From the NCBI GenBank assembly GCA_946615905.1, contig CAMOIE010000001.1, positions 108,318 to 172,317 of the forward strand: 64,000 bases of DNA, in the 5' to 3' direction. The DNA comes from an uncultured Treponema sp. GTDB taxonomy: Bacteria; Spirochaetota; Spirochaetia; Treponematales; Treponemataceae. The translations under genes were made by a program, and so were the position numbers. The notes under the pieces are model-generated. The model worked only from the letters and a program-made list of their open reading frames with translations. It did not search any database and was not told the origin of the DNA. Shown piece after piece: positions 31,119-39,738 of the stretch (the stretch's first letter is position 1; each line of letters starts with the position of its first letter).

Positions 31119-33380
31119 CTATTGCATCATCCATTGGACGGTTTTCGCCGGAGTGATTCCGTAATACAAAAATCCGTACATGGCGGCCGCTGAGACCAAT
31201 TTTCTTCCGTATTCGCGGGTCTCAGAAAAGGGCAGGGTCTCCAAAAACAAATCCGGGGCAAAACCGGCCTTGCTCATAGACGCTCTTCCTGTTGTCGACC
31301 AGTCGTTGTAAGATGCCCTCAGCCAGCGGCGCACGTGGGTAAGCCCCGCGTTGTAGGCAAAAAGGGCCAGCAGCGGAGATTCTCCTGCCCTCTCAATCAA
31401 GTCCGCCAGATATTTTGCCCCCAGCCTGATGTTGTCCTGGGCATCGTATTCATCGTAAGAATTCATCTTTAATTTTCTTGCCGTGTCTTCCGCCGTTGTC
31501 GGCATGAGCTGGGTCAGTCCGATTGCCCCCGCAGAAGAGACGATGTTCGGGTCAAAAAAACTTTCGCTGCGAATCAAAGCGTAAAGGGCGTATTCCGGGA
31601 GATTGTTTTCATTTGCCGCCGAAGAAACTTCGGTCAAAAAAAGCCTTGGAAAATTCAGCTGCAAAAGGTCTGCCGGAATTTTTGAGTTGAAATTCGCCTT
31701 TGTCCAACCTGCGATTCTCAAACTCTGCACGGAATAAATATTTTCGTGTTCCCCGCATTCTTTTAAAAAGCGGCTCATGCGAATATTTGTGTCAAGCGAA
31801 AGATTCTTGCGGTTTTTAAGCCATTCAGAGTAAATCTTCTGCGGAAATCCAAAGGCGGCGTAGCCTTCAAGAAGTCGGCGGGCATCCGCGTCCTCTTCCT
31901 TTTTTTCGTCTGTTCCACCGGCAAGAAGAAAATCCTCAACGATTTTTTTGTCGGTAATGTTCAGCCGTTCGATTGCGCAGACTTTGTAATACAAATCGGC
32001 GTTCCCGTTCAAAACGCGGGTAAATGCCTCCACTGCCTGACGGGTTCTCAAGCCTTCGGAGCCTGTCGCAAGTCCGTCCTCAAGCAAACGGCCGGAAATA
32101 TATGCGAATTTGCAGGAAACTTCTTCGCTTGCTTTGCCGTCAATGGCCTTCCAAACCTTATAGAATTCCTGCCAGCTGTGGTTTGAAAGCAACAAAATCG
32201 AAAGCGATTCAAAAAAATCGTCAAAATAAGACTTGTCGCTGATTCTTGCGGAATATTTTTGCAATGTCGAAAGAATGTCGTCTGTCGAAGTCCTCAGCTC
32301 CATGTTCAGCAGATACCAAAGGCAGTTGTCGAATTTTTCAGGGTCAGTGGTGGCTTCCAGCGCGGACTCGAACCGTTTGATTGTCGTGTTTTGGTAGCGT
32401 CCGGCTTTGTCAAAAAGTCTTGCCGAATAAAACCATGCATAATAGGCGGCTTCTTTGTCGGAGACTTCGAGTTCTTTTGCCAGATTGTCGAACCTCGCGG
32501 CGGATGTGAAAAAATCATTTGTCCCGTAAAGGGCAGCTTTTCCCAAGTCAGAGAGAATTTGAAAGTCCAAGGGCTTTCCTGCGTTTTTGTAAAGGCCTAT
32601 TATTTCTTCCATATTATTGAAGGCCTGGACATAATCCTTGCGGAAAACCTTTATTCTGAATGCCATAATCAAATGCTCGTCAGTTACGGGCATTTCTTCC
32701 GCCGGCGGAGGGGCAAGTTCCGGCATCTGATTTGCATTTTCCGGCGTGAATTTTTTCTCAAGCTCTAAGGCTGCCTTTTTTTTGTTGAACTGTAGGAATT
32801 GTTTCTGCTGATTCTCAACGAATTTTTCCATTTTCCAAGAAAGGTAAAAATTGTAAAGTTCGCTGTGAAAATTTGAAATCGGGCGGCAGGTCATCCACTT
32901 GTAGAATTCTTTCTCAAAGCGGGAATCTTCCTTTTTTATCATGGAGTCCAGCCGCATTTTTACAAGTTTGTTCGGGGCTTGCTCCAAATCGAGCTTTTCT
33001 GTGATTTCTATGATTTTTGCGTATTCTTCCGCGTCTTTTAGGGTCTGGCAGGCAATCAAAAGCGCGTCATCATCGCCGTAATTTTTGGCCAGATAAAGGG
33101 CTGACTCGATTTTCTGACCGGCAGTTCCGACCAAAGTTAAATCTTCGGCGGCTCGGCGGGCTACAAGGGACGAGGACTTTGAGCGGGCGGCCAAAAGCAG
33201 GCGGAAGCTTTCGCTCTCGTCGCCTGAATCCGCAGCTTTCAAAGCCATAAAGTAGGGGGCGTCATTTTTATATTTTTTTTGACTGGCGTTGGCTTTTGTT
33301 CCCCCGCATGATGACAAAGCGAAGAGAAACAAAAAAGTCACCGGCAAAAACCGGTGAGCTGGTCGAGAAAAATTCATCAT
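31119..33380 (-). CDS. Soluble-lytic-transglycosylase-like lipoprotein (Slt family)
   Basis: 753 residues. Lipoprotein signal with LSSC (Cys25). A long alpha-superhelical region (about 35-560), like the U-shaped ring of Slt70, precedes the catalytic domain. Catalytic Glu606 lies in ALIRSESFFDP, followed by SSAGAIGLTQLMPTTA, NIRLGAKYL, LALFAYNAGLTHVRRW and ETLPFSETREYGRKL. The enzyme cleaves the MurNAc-GlcNAc bond with 1,6-anhydro ring formation. It directly follows the LysM gene (four bases apart) on the same strand, so both serve the cell wall. A Met-Met start; either could be used. Confidence 0.9.
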   Translation of the reverse strand: MMNFSRPAHRFLPVTFLFLFALSSCGGTKANASQKKYKNDAPYFMALKAADSGDESESFRLLLAARSKSSSLVARRAAEDLTLVGTAGQKIESALYLAKNYGDDDALLIACQTLKDAEEYAKIIEITEKLDLEQAPNKLVKMRLDSMIKKEDSRFEKEFYKWMTCRPISNFHSELYNFYLSWKMEKFVENQQKQFLQFNKKKAALELEKKFTPENANQMPELAPPPAEEMPVTDEHLIMAFRIKVFRKDYVQAFNNMEEIIGLYKNAGKPLDFQILSDLGKAALYGTNDFFTSAARFDNLAKELEVSDKEAAYYAWFYSARLFDKAGRYQNTTIKRFESALEATTDPEKFDNCLWYLLNMELRTSTDDILSTLQKYSARISDKSYFDDFFESLSILLLSNHSWQEFYKVWKAIDGKASEEVSCKFAYISGRLLEDGLATGSEGLRTRQAVEAFTRVLNGNADLYYKVCAIERLNITDKKIVEDFLLAGGTDEKKEEDADARRLLEGYAAFGFPQKIYSEWLKNRKNLSLDTNIRMSRFLKECGEHENIYSVQSLRIAGWTKANFNSKIPADLLQLNFPRLFLTEVSSAANENNLPEYALYALIRSESFFDPNIVSSAGAIGLTQLMPTTAEDTARKLKMNSYDEYDAQDNIRLGAKYLADLIERAGESPLLALFAYNAGLTHVRRWLRASYNDWSTTGRASMSKAGFAPDLFLETLPFSETREYGRKLVSAAAMYGFLYYGITPAKTVQWMMQ

Positions 33381-33384
33381 GAAA

Positions 33385-34836
33385 TCACTCTGCTGGAATT
33401 TTGATGTCTGTGCCGGAGATAATCAAATCTGGATTCTTGATATGATTGTAGGCGGCAAGTTTTTTATACTTCCACGGATTCTTATAGTAGGCTTCTGAAA
33501 TATCCCAAAGGGTGTCGCCCCAACGGATGTGGTATTTGATGTCGGCCTTTTTTACGGGAGCGGGTTTTGGTGGCTCTGGAACGACTTTTGGAGTCTCGGC
33601 GACAACGATTTTGTCCTCTTTAGCTTCGATTGGAGCAGGGGGAACTTCTTCTTTTTGCGGAGTGACATCGATTTCAATGTCCTGAGATGGAGTCGAATCT
33701 TCGGTTGCCGCGATTTCTGTGTTCTGCTCAATTTTCTGGTTGCGGGTGTTGCGGGACTTAATCAGGTTGTATTTTGACGGAACGACAAAGAGAATCAACA
33801 GAGTCGCGATTACACAGATGATTGCGCAGATTATGCAGATAATCATCGGAACGCGGGTTTTTCTCTCATCGTCTTCGCCGCCTTCGAGGGTTTCCTTGTC
33901 ATAAAGGTCTGAAAAATCCATCGCTGGGGAGGTCGCCGTCACGTTTGATGCCATTGAATCTGAATCAAGGCTGCTTGTGTCAAAAACGCTGTTGTCAAAT
34001 GATGAGTCGGAGCTTTCGGAAGAGCTTGTTGACTCTGTAAAAGCCGGATGGCTGTCAAAGTCGTCAAAAAGTCCGTCCAAATCGCTGGTGTCTGTTTCTG
34101 TCAAATTTTCGGAATTTACCTCTGTTAAATCTGATGAATCAGAGCTGCTTGTGTCATCAAAATCCGGCAGGGAAAAATCTGTGACTTCCAAGTTATCAGA
34201 GTCGTCTGTGTTGTCGGCAAGCGTTGTATCGCTTGCGGGCGCAGTGTCATCTGCCAAGGTCGTGTCGTCAAAAATCGATTCTGCCGGGTCAGGAAGATTC
34301 TCAGCTGAATCGGAAGAGTCTGCGATTGTCGCATCATCGTCAAAAATTCCTGCGGCGGGGTCTTTTGCAGGCTCGGCAAAGGTTTCGTCAGAAAGGTCGT
34401 CAAAACTGAAATCTTCGAGAGGATTTTTGTCGTCGAATTTTGTCTCTTCCTCTGAGGATTCTGCGTCAGCGATTGCGAAATTTGCCGGCTCGCTGCGTTC
34501 TTCCAATGTGCGGGAAACAAGGCTGACTTGTGTTCCGCTTTTTTTTCCGGTCTCAGGGTCAACTACTTCGGCGGTAAGCTGGTTGTTTTCGTCAATTCCG
34601 ACTGAAAGATTTAATTCCGGGTCTTCTGCAGGATGTTCCTTTAAATTTGAAATTTCCAAAGTGTCAACGTACTGGGCGTCGTCCATTGAATTTGATTCGG
34701 ATCGGTAAAGGTCAATTTGAACTTTTGTCTGGTTGTCTTTTACGGTTGTTAGGGCCAAGCGCCGTGTTTTTGGCGACCCTTCCTCAATTACCGGATAAAA
34801 AGTTCCGTCTGCGAGTTTAATTCCGATTGTTTTCAT
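33385..34836 (-). CDS. Single-pass LysM protein with N-terminal DnaK substrate-binding-like domain
   Basis: 483 residues. Residues 1-110 follow the beta-sandwich substrate-binding domain of DnaK: GIKLADGTFYPVIEEG, LTTVKDNQTKVQIDLYRSE, LEISNLKE, LNLSVGIDENNQLTAEV and DPETGKKSG line up with the order in Hsp70. A long Asp/Ser-rich acidic region (120-325), one TM helix (331-353), a Pro/Glu/Lys linker and a C-terminal LysM domain (434-482, YHIRWGDTLWDIS..) follow. The topology should put the DnaK-like domain in the cytoplasm and LysM on murein. There is no ATPase domain. First gene of an operon with the transglycosylase. GAGGGGA precedes the ATG. The function is unknown; a link between cytoplasmic clients and wall sites is possible. 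Confidence 0.82.
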   Translation of the reverse strand: MKTIGIKLADGTFYPVIEEGSPKTRRLALTTVKDNQTKVQIDLYRSESNSMDDAQYVDTLEISNLKEHPAEDPELNLSVGIDENNQLTAEVVDPETGKKSGTQVSLVSRTLEERSEPANFAIADAESSEEETKFDDKNPLEDFSFDDLSDETFAEPAKDPAAGIFDDDATIADSSDSAENLPDPAESIFDDTTLADDTAPASDTTLADNTDDSDNLEVTDFSLPDFDDTSSSDSSDLTEVNSENLTETDTSDLDGLFDDFDSHPAFTESTSSSESSDSSFDNSVFDTSSLDSDSMASNVTATSPAMDFSDLYDKETLEGGEDDERKTRVPMIICIICAIICVIATLLILFVVPSKYNLIKSRNTRNQKIEQNTEIAATEDSTPSQDIEIDVTPQKEEVPPAPIEAKEDKIVVAETPKVVPEPPKPAPVKKADIKYHIRWGDTLWDISEAYYKNPWKYKKLAAYNHIKNPDLIISGTDIKIPAE

Positions 34837-35072
34837 ATTTTTAAAGTCCCCTCTTGAAAGTTAAACATCTGCTTCATTTACTTTATCGGAAAGTTAAAAT
34901 GAATTCCTAAGAATTTTTCTTTGTCGAGGTAAAAGTCGACATTCACACTGACAAAATTATAATAAAAAATTAATTGCTTTTCGGCAATTTGCAATCTAGG
35001 ATTTAAGGTACGGTTTAATAAGAGTTGATATTATTCAGCCGTACAAAATCTTATTTTATACGAGGTACTTTT

Positions 35073-35618
35073 ATGACAGAGAATATCAAGGGAACTCAGA
35101 CTGAAAAAAATCTCCAGACCGCTTTCGCCGGAGAATCTCAGGCCCGCAATAAATACACATATTTTGCCAGCAAGGCACGCAAGGACGGCTACGAGCAGAT
35201 TGCTGCGATTTTTGAGGAAACCGCCCTCAACGAAAAAGAACACGCGAAAATCTGGTTCAAACTTTTGAACGGCGGAGACATTCCCTCAACAAAAGAGAAT
35301 CTCAAAGCCGCCGCAGCCGGTGAGAACTACGAATGGACAGACATGTACGCGGAATTCGCAAAGACTGCAAAAGAGGAAGGTTTTGACCGCATCGCGAAAC
35401 TTTTTGAGATGGTCGGCGCAATCGAAAAGGAGCATGAAAAACGCTACCTCAAGTTGCTCGACAACGTGGAAAAAGAAGTCGTATTCTCATCAGAGGGCGA
35501 CAAAATCTGGCAGTGCCGCAACTGCGGACACATTGTCATTGGAAAGAAAGCTCCCGGTGCCTGCCCTGTTTGCGCTCACCCGCAGAGCTTCTTTGAAGTC
35601 AAGGCTGAGAATTACTAG
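35073..35618 (+). CDS. rbr: Rubrerythrin
   Basis: 181 residues from ATG 35073 (GAGG upstream); an in-frame start at 35025 would lie in the promoter region. The ferritin-like diiron domain has [62 protein letters not shown]; the rubredoxin domain closes with [10 protein letters not shown] and [11 protein letters not shown], four Cys for iron. Rubrerythrin reduces hydrogen peroxide in anaerobes, fed by rubredoxin-type donors. Own terminator; monocistronic. Codon use indicates strong expression. Confidence 0.95.
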   Translation: MTENIKGTQTEKNLQTAFAGESQARNKYTYFASKARKDGYEQIAAIFEETALNEKEHAKIWFKLLNGGDIPSTKENLKAAAAGENYEWTDMYAEFAKTAKEEGFDRIAKLFEMVGAIEKEHEKRYLKLLDNVEKEVVFSSEGDKIWQCRNCGHIVIGKKAPGACPVCAHPQSFFEVKAENY

Positions 35619-35638
35619 AAATTTTTGACAGGGGTGGC

Positions 35639-35672
35639 GGACTGTCTTGTGATGGGACAGTCCGTTTTTTTT
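35639..35672 (+). terminator. Terminator of rubrerythrin
   Basis: GGACTGTC (35639-35646), loop TTGTGATGG, GACAGTCC (35656-35663), then G and eight T. Confidence 0.88.
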
Positions 35673-35696
35673 ACTAAACGCGTCTTAATTGTACAC

Positions 35697-35725
35697 TTGA
35701 CGGGCTTCCTTTCTGTCTTTATTAT
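35697..35725 (+). promoter_or_regulatory. Promoter of the small membrane protein gene
   Basis: TTGACG (35697-35702), 17-base spacer, TATTAT (35720-35725). GAGG (35745-35748 area) stands before the ATG at 35755. Confidence 0.55.
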
Positions 35726-35754
35726 TATGTTATATTCAGAAACAGAGGTTTTAT

Positions 35755-35934
35755 ATGGGCACAGATGTTCAGGGAAATACAAAATTTGACAAACTTCCTT
35801 TTGCCGTTCAGTTGCTAGCAGGAATCGGTGGATTGGCTGTCATCGCTATCGTTGGATTTTTGTTCCTTTTCGCAGTCGATATTGTTCTTCTTGATGTTGA
35901 TCCAATTGGAAGTCTTTTCAGAGCAATTTTCTAA
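35755..35934 (+). CDS. Small single-pass membrane protein (59 residues)
   Basis: A short frame of 59 codons with every sign of a real gene: promoter, GAGG six bases upstream, and an intrinsic terminator 38 bases after the stop. The protein starts MGTDVQGNTKFDKLPF, then has one long hydrophobic segment (about 18-46, LLAGIGGLAVIAIVGFLFLF) and ends DPIGSLFRAIF. No family recognised. It stands alone between rubrerythrin and the PanE-like gene; a regulator or subunit of some membrane complex is possible, but nothing points to the partner. Confidence 0.7.
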   Translation: MGTDVQGNTKFDKLPFAVQLLAGIGGLAVIAIVGFLFLFAVDIVLLDVDPIGSLFRAIF

Positions 35935-35972
35935 TTTTATAGAAATTGATTTGTAATTTAAGATAGATAAAG

Positions 35973-35999
35973 CTCCGCCTGTTTGTGCGGAGTTTTTTT
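35973..35999 (+). terminator. Terminator of the small membrane protein gene
   Basis: CTCCGC (35973-35978), loop CTGTTTGT, GCGGAG (35987-35992), seven T. Confidence 0.85.
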
Positions 36000-36018
36000 A
36001 TGTCCGAAGGAGAATTTT

Positions 36019-36933
36019 ATGAAAATCGAAAAAGTCACCGTGATTGGGATGGGAGCTGTCGGAACTGTTGTCGCCGCAAAATTGCACAAAAATATCGGGG
36101 CAAAAAATCTTGAATGCCTTGCCGACGGCGAGCGGCTTGAACGCTACCAAAAAAACGGCCTGATTTTAAACGGCGAAAAAATCGACTTCAATTACGTTGA
36201 CTCCAAGGATGCTCAAAAATCCGACCTAATCATAATCGCGACAAAAAATCTCCAGCTGCCGGCAGCAATCAAAATGGCAAAAACCGCCTGCGGCCCCGAC
36301 ACTATGATTCTTTCGCTTTTGAACGGAATCCAGAGTGAGCGGGACTTGGAAGAAGTTTTTGGCGCAAAAAACGTTTTGTATTCATTCGTAATCAGCCTGA
36401 ATTCGATTCACGTGGGCAATAAAATCGACTGCACCGATGACGGAATCCTCTTTTTCGGCGAAAAGGACAATTCAAAAACAGAGCGGACTGCGGCACTGAC
36501 AGAACTTTTTGACCGCTGCGGAATCAGAAGCAAAAATCCAGAGGACATCCACCTGGAGCTTTGGCGAAAATATCTGTTAAACGTCACTTTCAACACGCTG
36601 ACTGCCATCACCCGGTCTTCTTACGGGGGCTTTCGTTTTGAGGTCATGCAGACTCTTGCCCGCCTTGTCGGAAAAGAAGTCATCGCCGTTGCAAATGCGG
36701 AAGGCGTTCCCCTGACCCAAGAGGATTTGGAGAATGATATAAAAATGCAGTTGCACCACGACCCGCACGGAAAAACCTCAATGCTCCAGGATATGGAAGC
36801 CGGACGCAAAAGTGAAAATCCCTGGTTTTGCGGGACAGTCGTAAAGCTGGCGAAAAATCACGGAATCCAAGTTCCATACTGCGATTTTTTGGAAAAACTA
36901 GTCGAAGGCAGCGAGCAAGTCCGTAGTATTTAG
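36019..36933 (+). CDS. panE: 2-dehydropantoate 2-reductase family protein
   Basis: 304 residues from ATG 36019, with AGGAG seven bases upstream; an earlier in-frame start lies inside the preceding terminator. Rossmann motif GMGAVGTVVAAKL (8-20), IIIATKN, LSLLNGIQSE, and the C-terminal ApbA domain with catalytic Lys in LWRKYLLNVTFN and later Asn, Ser and Glu residues. The enzyme reduces ketopantoate to pantoate with NADPH for CoA synthesis, but this family also has many paralogues with other ketoacid substrates, and no panB/panC is close by. The symbol is therefore tentative. Confidence 0.75.
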   Translation: MKIEKVTVIGMGAVGTVVAAKLHKNIGAKNLECLADGERLERYQKNGLILNGEKIDFNYVDSKDAQKSDLIIIATKNLQLPAAIKMAKTACGPDTMILSLLNGIQSERDLEEVFGAKNVLYSFVISLNSIHVGNKIDCTDDGILFFGEKDNSKTERTAALTELFDRCGIRSKNPEDIHLELWRKYLLNVTFNTLTAITRSSYGGFRFEVMQTLARLVGKEVIAVANAEGVPLTQEDLENDIKMQLHHDPHGKTSMLQDMEAGRKSENPWFCGTVVKLAKNHGIQVPYCDFLEKLVEGSEQVRSI

Positions 36934-37068
36934 GGCACTTCCCCGCTGTCGCGGAGCGATTTGTGTCGGGTGAGCGTAAGCATGGATGCTGATGCTCACC
37001 CAAGCCTAGTGCATAATGGCCGAGGCTTTTTAAGCCGATTAATATATAGAAAAACTCAAGGAATTCTA

Positions 37069-37962
37069 ATGAAAATCAATATAAAAACTCTGCTTGCCTC
37101 CGCCGCGATTTTAAGCCTTTTCACTACCTGCAAAAAAGAAGAAAAATCTGCCGCAGAAGCTGTCCAACAAACAAAGCCTGCAGAAATTTTTACGCAAAGC
37201 GTGATTCTCTCAAAAACAGCCGACCTCTGTCTTTTAGGCAGGGACGAGAAAATGCATTCCGTAAAAAAACTTTCCCGTGGCGACACGCTCGATGTTATTT
37301 TTATTGAGGATTCTGCGGACAAAGTTGGAATTCCGATAATTCATCCCCAAGAACTTCCCGATGGAGAAAAATCAGGCGAAAAGGTCGAGCCGGAGATACA
37401 AAAGCCTGTTCACCAGGATTTTTACTTTCACGTTGTCTACGATTCTGTCGACTACTGGCTTTTAGAGACAGATGTCGCAATTAATGCGGAAAACGCCGTG
37501 ACAATCGCAAAAACACCTCTTTACGAAGACCCCAAACTTGAAAGCGGAAAAATCCTCTCGCCGGAAAGTCTGGGCTTCGGAACTGCAATCGCAAAATCCA
37601 CTTTGCGCGAAGATTCCGGGGAAAATTCCGAGAAAATTTACTTTTGGAACTCAGATTCAAAAAAAGTTGAATACGCCTATGCCAGGGCGGAAAATATTTC
37701 CACTGTAAAAGACGATGTGGCCGTCATGGAAATTGTCGATGCCCTAAAAGTCACAAAACGCGCCGTTCCCCGCAACGAGCTTTTTAAAAAAGCCGCAAAA
37801 TACAAGCCTTCCGCAAAAGTCAAGGCAGCCCTTGATGCCCAATCTGTCGAAACGAGGACATATTCTTATAGCGAGGTTTTAAAAGCCATGTCAAAGCAGA
37901 GGTACGGGGTCTCCGTTCCAGAGCTTTTGACAGTCGACCAGAGCAAAGACCCCTTTAAATGA
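37069..37962 (+). CDS. Lipoprotein of unknown function, possibly SH3-like
   Basis: 297 residues from ATG 37069, with AAGGA seven bases upstream. Signal MKINIKTLLASAAILSLFTTC with Cys21 as a relaxed spirochaete-type lipobox. The mature protein begins KKEEKSAAEAVQ. Later strands (SVILSKTADLCLLG, VKKLSRGDTLDVIFIEDSADKVG, FYFHVVYDSVDYWLLETDVAINAE) look like one or two SH3-type folds: a short beta barrel that senses or binds. The C-terminal part (245-297) is helical. No catalytic motif. Monocistronic; function unknown. Confidence 0.72.
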   Translation: MKINIKTLLASAAILSLFTTCKKEEKSAAEAVQQTKPAEIFTQSVILSKTADLCLLGRDEKMHSVKKLSRGDTLDVIFIEDSADKVGIPIIHPQELPDGEKSGEKVEPEIQKPVHQDFYFHVVYDSVDYWLLETDVAINAENAVTIAKTPLYEDPKLESGKILSPESLGFGTAIAKSTLREDSGENSEKIYFWNSDSKKVEYAYARAENISTVKDDVAVMEIVDALKVTKRAVPRNELFKKAAKYKPSAKVKAALDAQSVETRTYSYSEVLKAMSKQRYGVSVPELLTVDQSKDPFK

Positions 37963-37982
37963 TTTGATGCAAGGGCCTGGAG

Positions 37983-39635
37983 CTATTTCAGCTCGTAGGT
38001 CTCCCCGTATTTCACGACCGTCACGTCCTTGTAGCCGTGCATAAAGAGGTACTGTTGGAAGTATTCCTGAGCGTCTTTTTCACCGTGAACCATGAAGATT
38101 TGCTTTAGTCGGCTGGTGTCGATTGAGTCAAGCCATTTAGTCATTTCCTCGTAGTCAGCGTGGGCGGAAAATGCGTTGATTTGCTCAACGTCGGCTTTGA
38201 CTTCATACCAGTCGTCGAGGATTTTTACTTCTTTTTCTCCGTCACGGATTCGCCGACCTAAAGTGTTTTCTGCCATGTAGCCTACAATCAAAATCGTGTT
38301 CTTCGGGTTTGAGATTCCGTTGGCAAGATGGTGGACAACTCGTCCGGCTTCACACATTCCATCGGCGGCCAAAATAATCATGGGGCCGGGCTTTTCGTTC
38401 AGGGCCTTTGACTCGTCAACACTGGTCACAAAGGACAGAGCGTTGAATCCGAATGGATTTTTGTGGTGCTTTAAGAAGGCTTCCTCAACTTCCGATGAGT
38501 AACATTCAGGGTGAACTTGGAAAATTGAAGTCGCGTTCACGGCCATCGGGGAGTCAACATAAATCGGAATCGCCGGAATGATTTTCTTATCTACCAAAAC
38601 GTGTAAATAGTAGACAAGTTCCTGTGTTCGCTCGATTGCAAATGACGGAATTATGACCTTGCCCTTTTTTGCGATTGCCCGCTTTACGACTGAGGCAAGC
38701 TCTTCCATGGCGATGTCAGTTCCCTCGTGCTTTCGGTTTCCGTAAGTTGACTCCATGAAAATGTAGTCCGGGGCTGGCAGTTTGATTTCCGGGTTACGGA
38801 TAATGGGCTTTTCGTTGCGGCCCAAGTCTCCCGTAAAGAGAATGCGGATTTCGTCCTTGCCCTCACGCCTGTCGTAACCAGACCGGCGTTTCTCGCCCTT
38901 GTATTTTGCCTGTTCCTCTGCGGTCGCCTGCCGTCTGTCCTGTCCTGACCGGCGGTCGCTTCCAGGAAGCTCGAAGTCTTTTTTCTCAAGGGCGGAATTC
39001 TTCCAGCCGAATAGGCGGTTCCAAAGGCGGGGCTTTCCCTCTGAATTTTTGCCGCTTTTATTGCCCGCGTTCTTGGCGTTTTTGTCTTCGGAGGGGCGCT
39101 GACCTTTTATCGTAACGTAGGCAAATGCGGAGCCTAAAATGTGTCCCGCGTCAAAAAATTCAAGTTCCACGTCCGGGGCAATGTACATTTTTCGGTTGTA
39201 GGAAAGTGTGATGATTTGGTTTGCGGCTTTTATACAGTCTTTTTCTGTAAAAAGCGGCTCCCAAGTGAATTTTTTTCCTTTTTTCTTGGCCTGCTTGCGC
39301 AAATACTGGGCATCGCGAGCCTGAATGCGGGCTGAATCCATCATAATCAGGTCGGCAAGGTCTCGGGTTGCGGGGGTCGCGTAGATGTTGCCCTCAAAAC
39401 CTTTTTTTGTGAGAACAGGCAAAAGTCCGCAATGGTCGTAATGGGCATGGGTCAAAATTACAGCTTCAACTTTGTCAGCGGAAATATCGAAGTTTCGGTT
39501 TTTTTCATCTGCTTCTGCGCGCTTACCTTGAAAGGCCCCGCAGTCAATCATGAATGAGCGTCCGTCAATTTCAAAAACGTGTTTTGAACCGGTGACCTCT
39601 TCTGCGGCTCCGAGGGAATAAACTGATACTGCCAT
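37983..39635 (-). CDS. MBL/beta-CASP family ribonuclease-like protein with a basic insert
   Basis: 550 residues. The metallo-beta-lactamase part has HAHYDH (63-68), His165 in DAGHILGS and Asp270 in FTGDLGR. The beta-CASP part has VIIPSFAIERTQELVYYL, SPMAVNATSIF, ILAADGMCEAGRVVHHL, and NAFSAHADYEEM with the final metal His. This matches the YSH1/CPSF73-like bacterial branch of RNA nucleases. Unusual is an 85-residue insert (about 178-261) between strands of the MBL domain, rich in Lys/Asn and holding two DRR motifs (SDRRSGQDRRQ and RRSGYDRRE). It may bind RNA. GGCGG precedes the ATG. Confidence 0.87.
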   Translation of the reverse strand: MAVSVYSLGAAEEVTGSKHVFEIDGRSFMIDCGAFQGKRAEADEKNRNFDISADKVEAVILTHAHYDHCGLLPVLTKKGFEGNIYATPATRDLADLIMMDSARIQARDAQYLRKQAKKKGKKFTWEPLFTEKDCIKAANQIITLSYNRKMYIAPDVELEFFDAGHILGSAFAYVTIKGQRPSEDKNAKNAGNKSGKNSEGKPRLWNRLFGWKNSALEKKDFELPGSDRRSGQDRRQATAEEQAKYKGEKRRSGYDRREGKDEIRILFTGDLGRNEKPIIRNPEIKLPAPDYIFMESTYGNRKHEGTDIAMEELASVVKRAIAKKGKVIIPSFAIERTQELVYYLHVLVDKKIIPAIPIYVDSPMAVNATSIFQVHPECYSSEVEEAFLKHHKNPFGFNALSFVTSVDESKALNEKPGPMIILAADGMCEAGRVVHHLANGISNPKNTILIVGYMAENTLGRRIRDGEKEVKILDDWYEVKADVEQINAFSAHADYEEMTKWLDSIDTSRLKQIFMVHGEKDAQEYFQQYLFMHGYKDVTVVKYGETYELK

Positions 39636-39704
39636 AATTTTACCGCCTTATGATTGGATTTCCTCTCCCTTCCAATAAGCAATTTTAAGTCACATTTCAA
39701 TAAT

Positions 39705-39732
39705 TTGCAAAAATTTTCTTTTGAATTACAAT
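39705..39732 (+). promoter_or_regulatory. Leaderless-type promoter of the GH43 gene
   Basis: TTGCAA (39705-39710), 16-base spacer, TACAAT (39727-39732), six bases to ATG 39739. Confidence 0.5.
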
Positions 39733-39738
39733 TGATAC

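Noticed and set aside
32259-32768. A 169-codon open frame antisense to the transglycosylase
   Set aside because: It overlaps a continuous, well-motivated gene; composition unlike a protein.
33977-34708. A 243-codon open frame on the plus strand, antisense to the LysM gene
   Set aside because: It mirrors the Asp/Ser-rich region of the true gene, giving a Ser/Val/Lys-biased chain. No ribosome site, no promoter and no protein-like motif.
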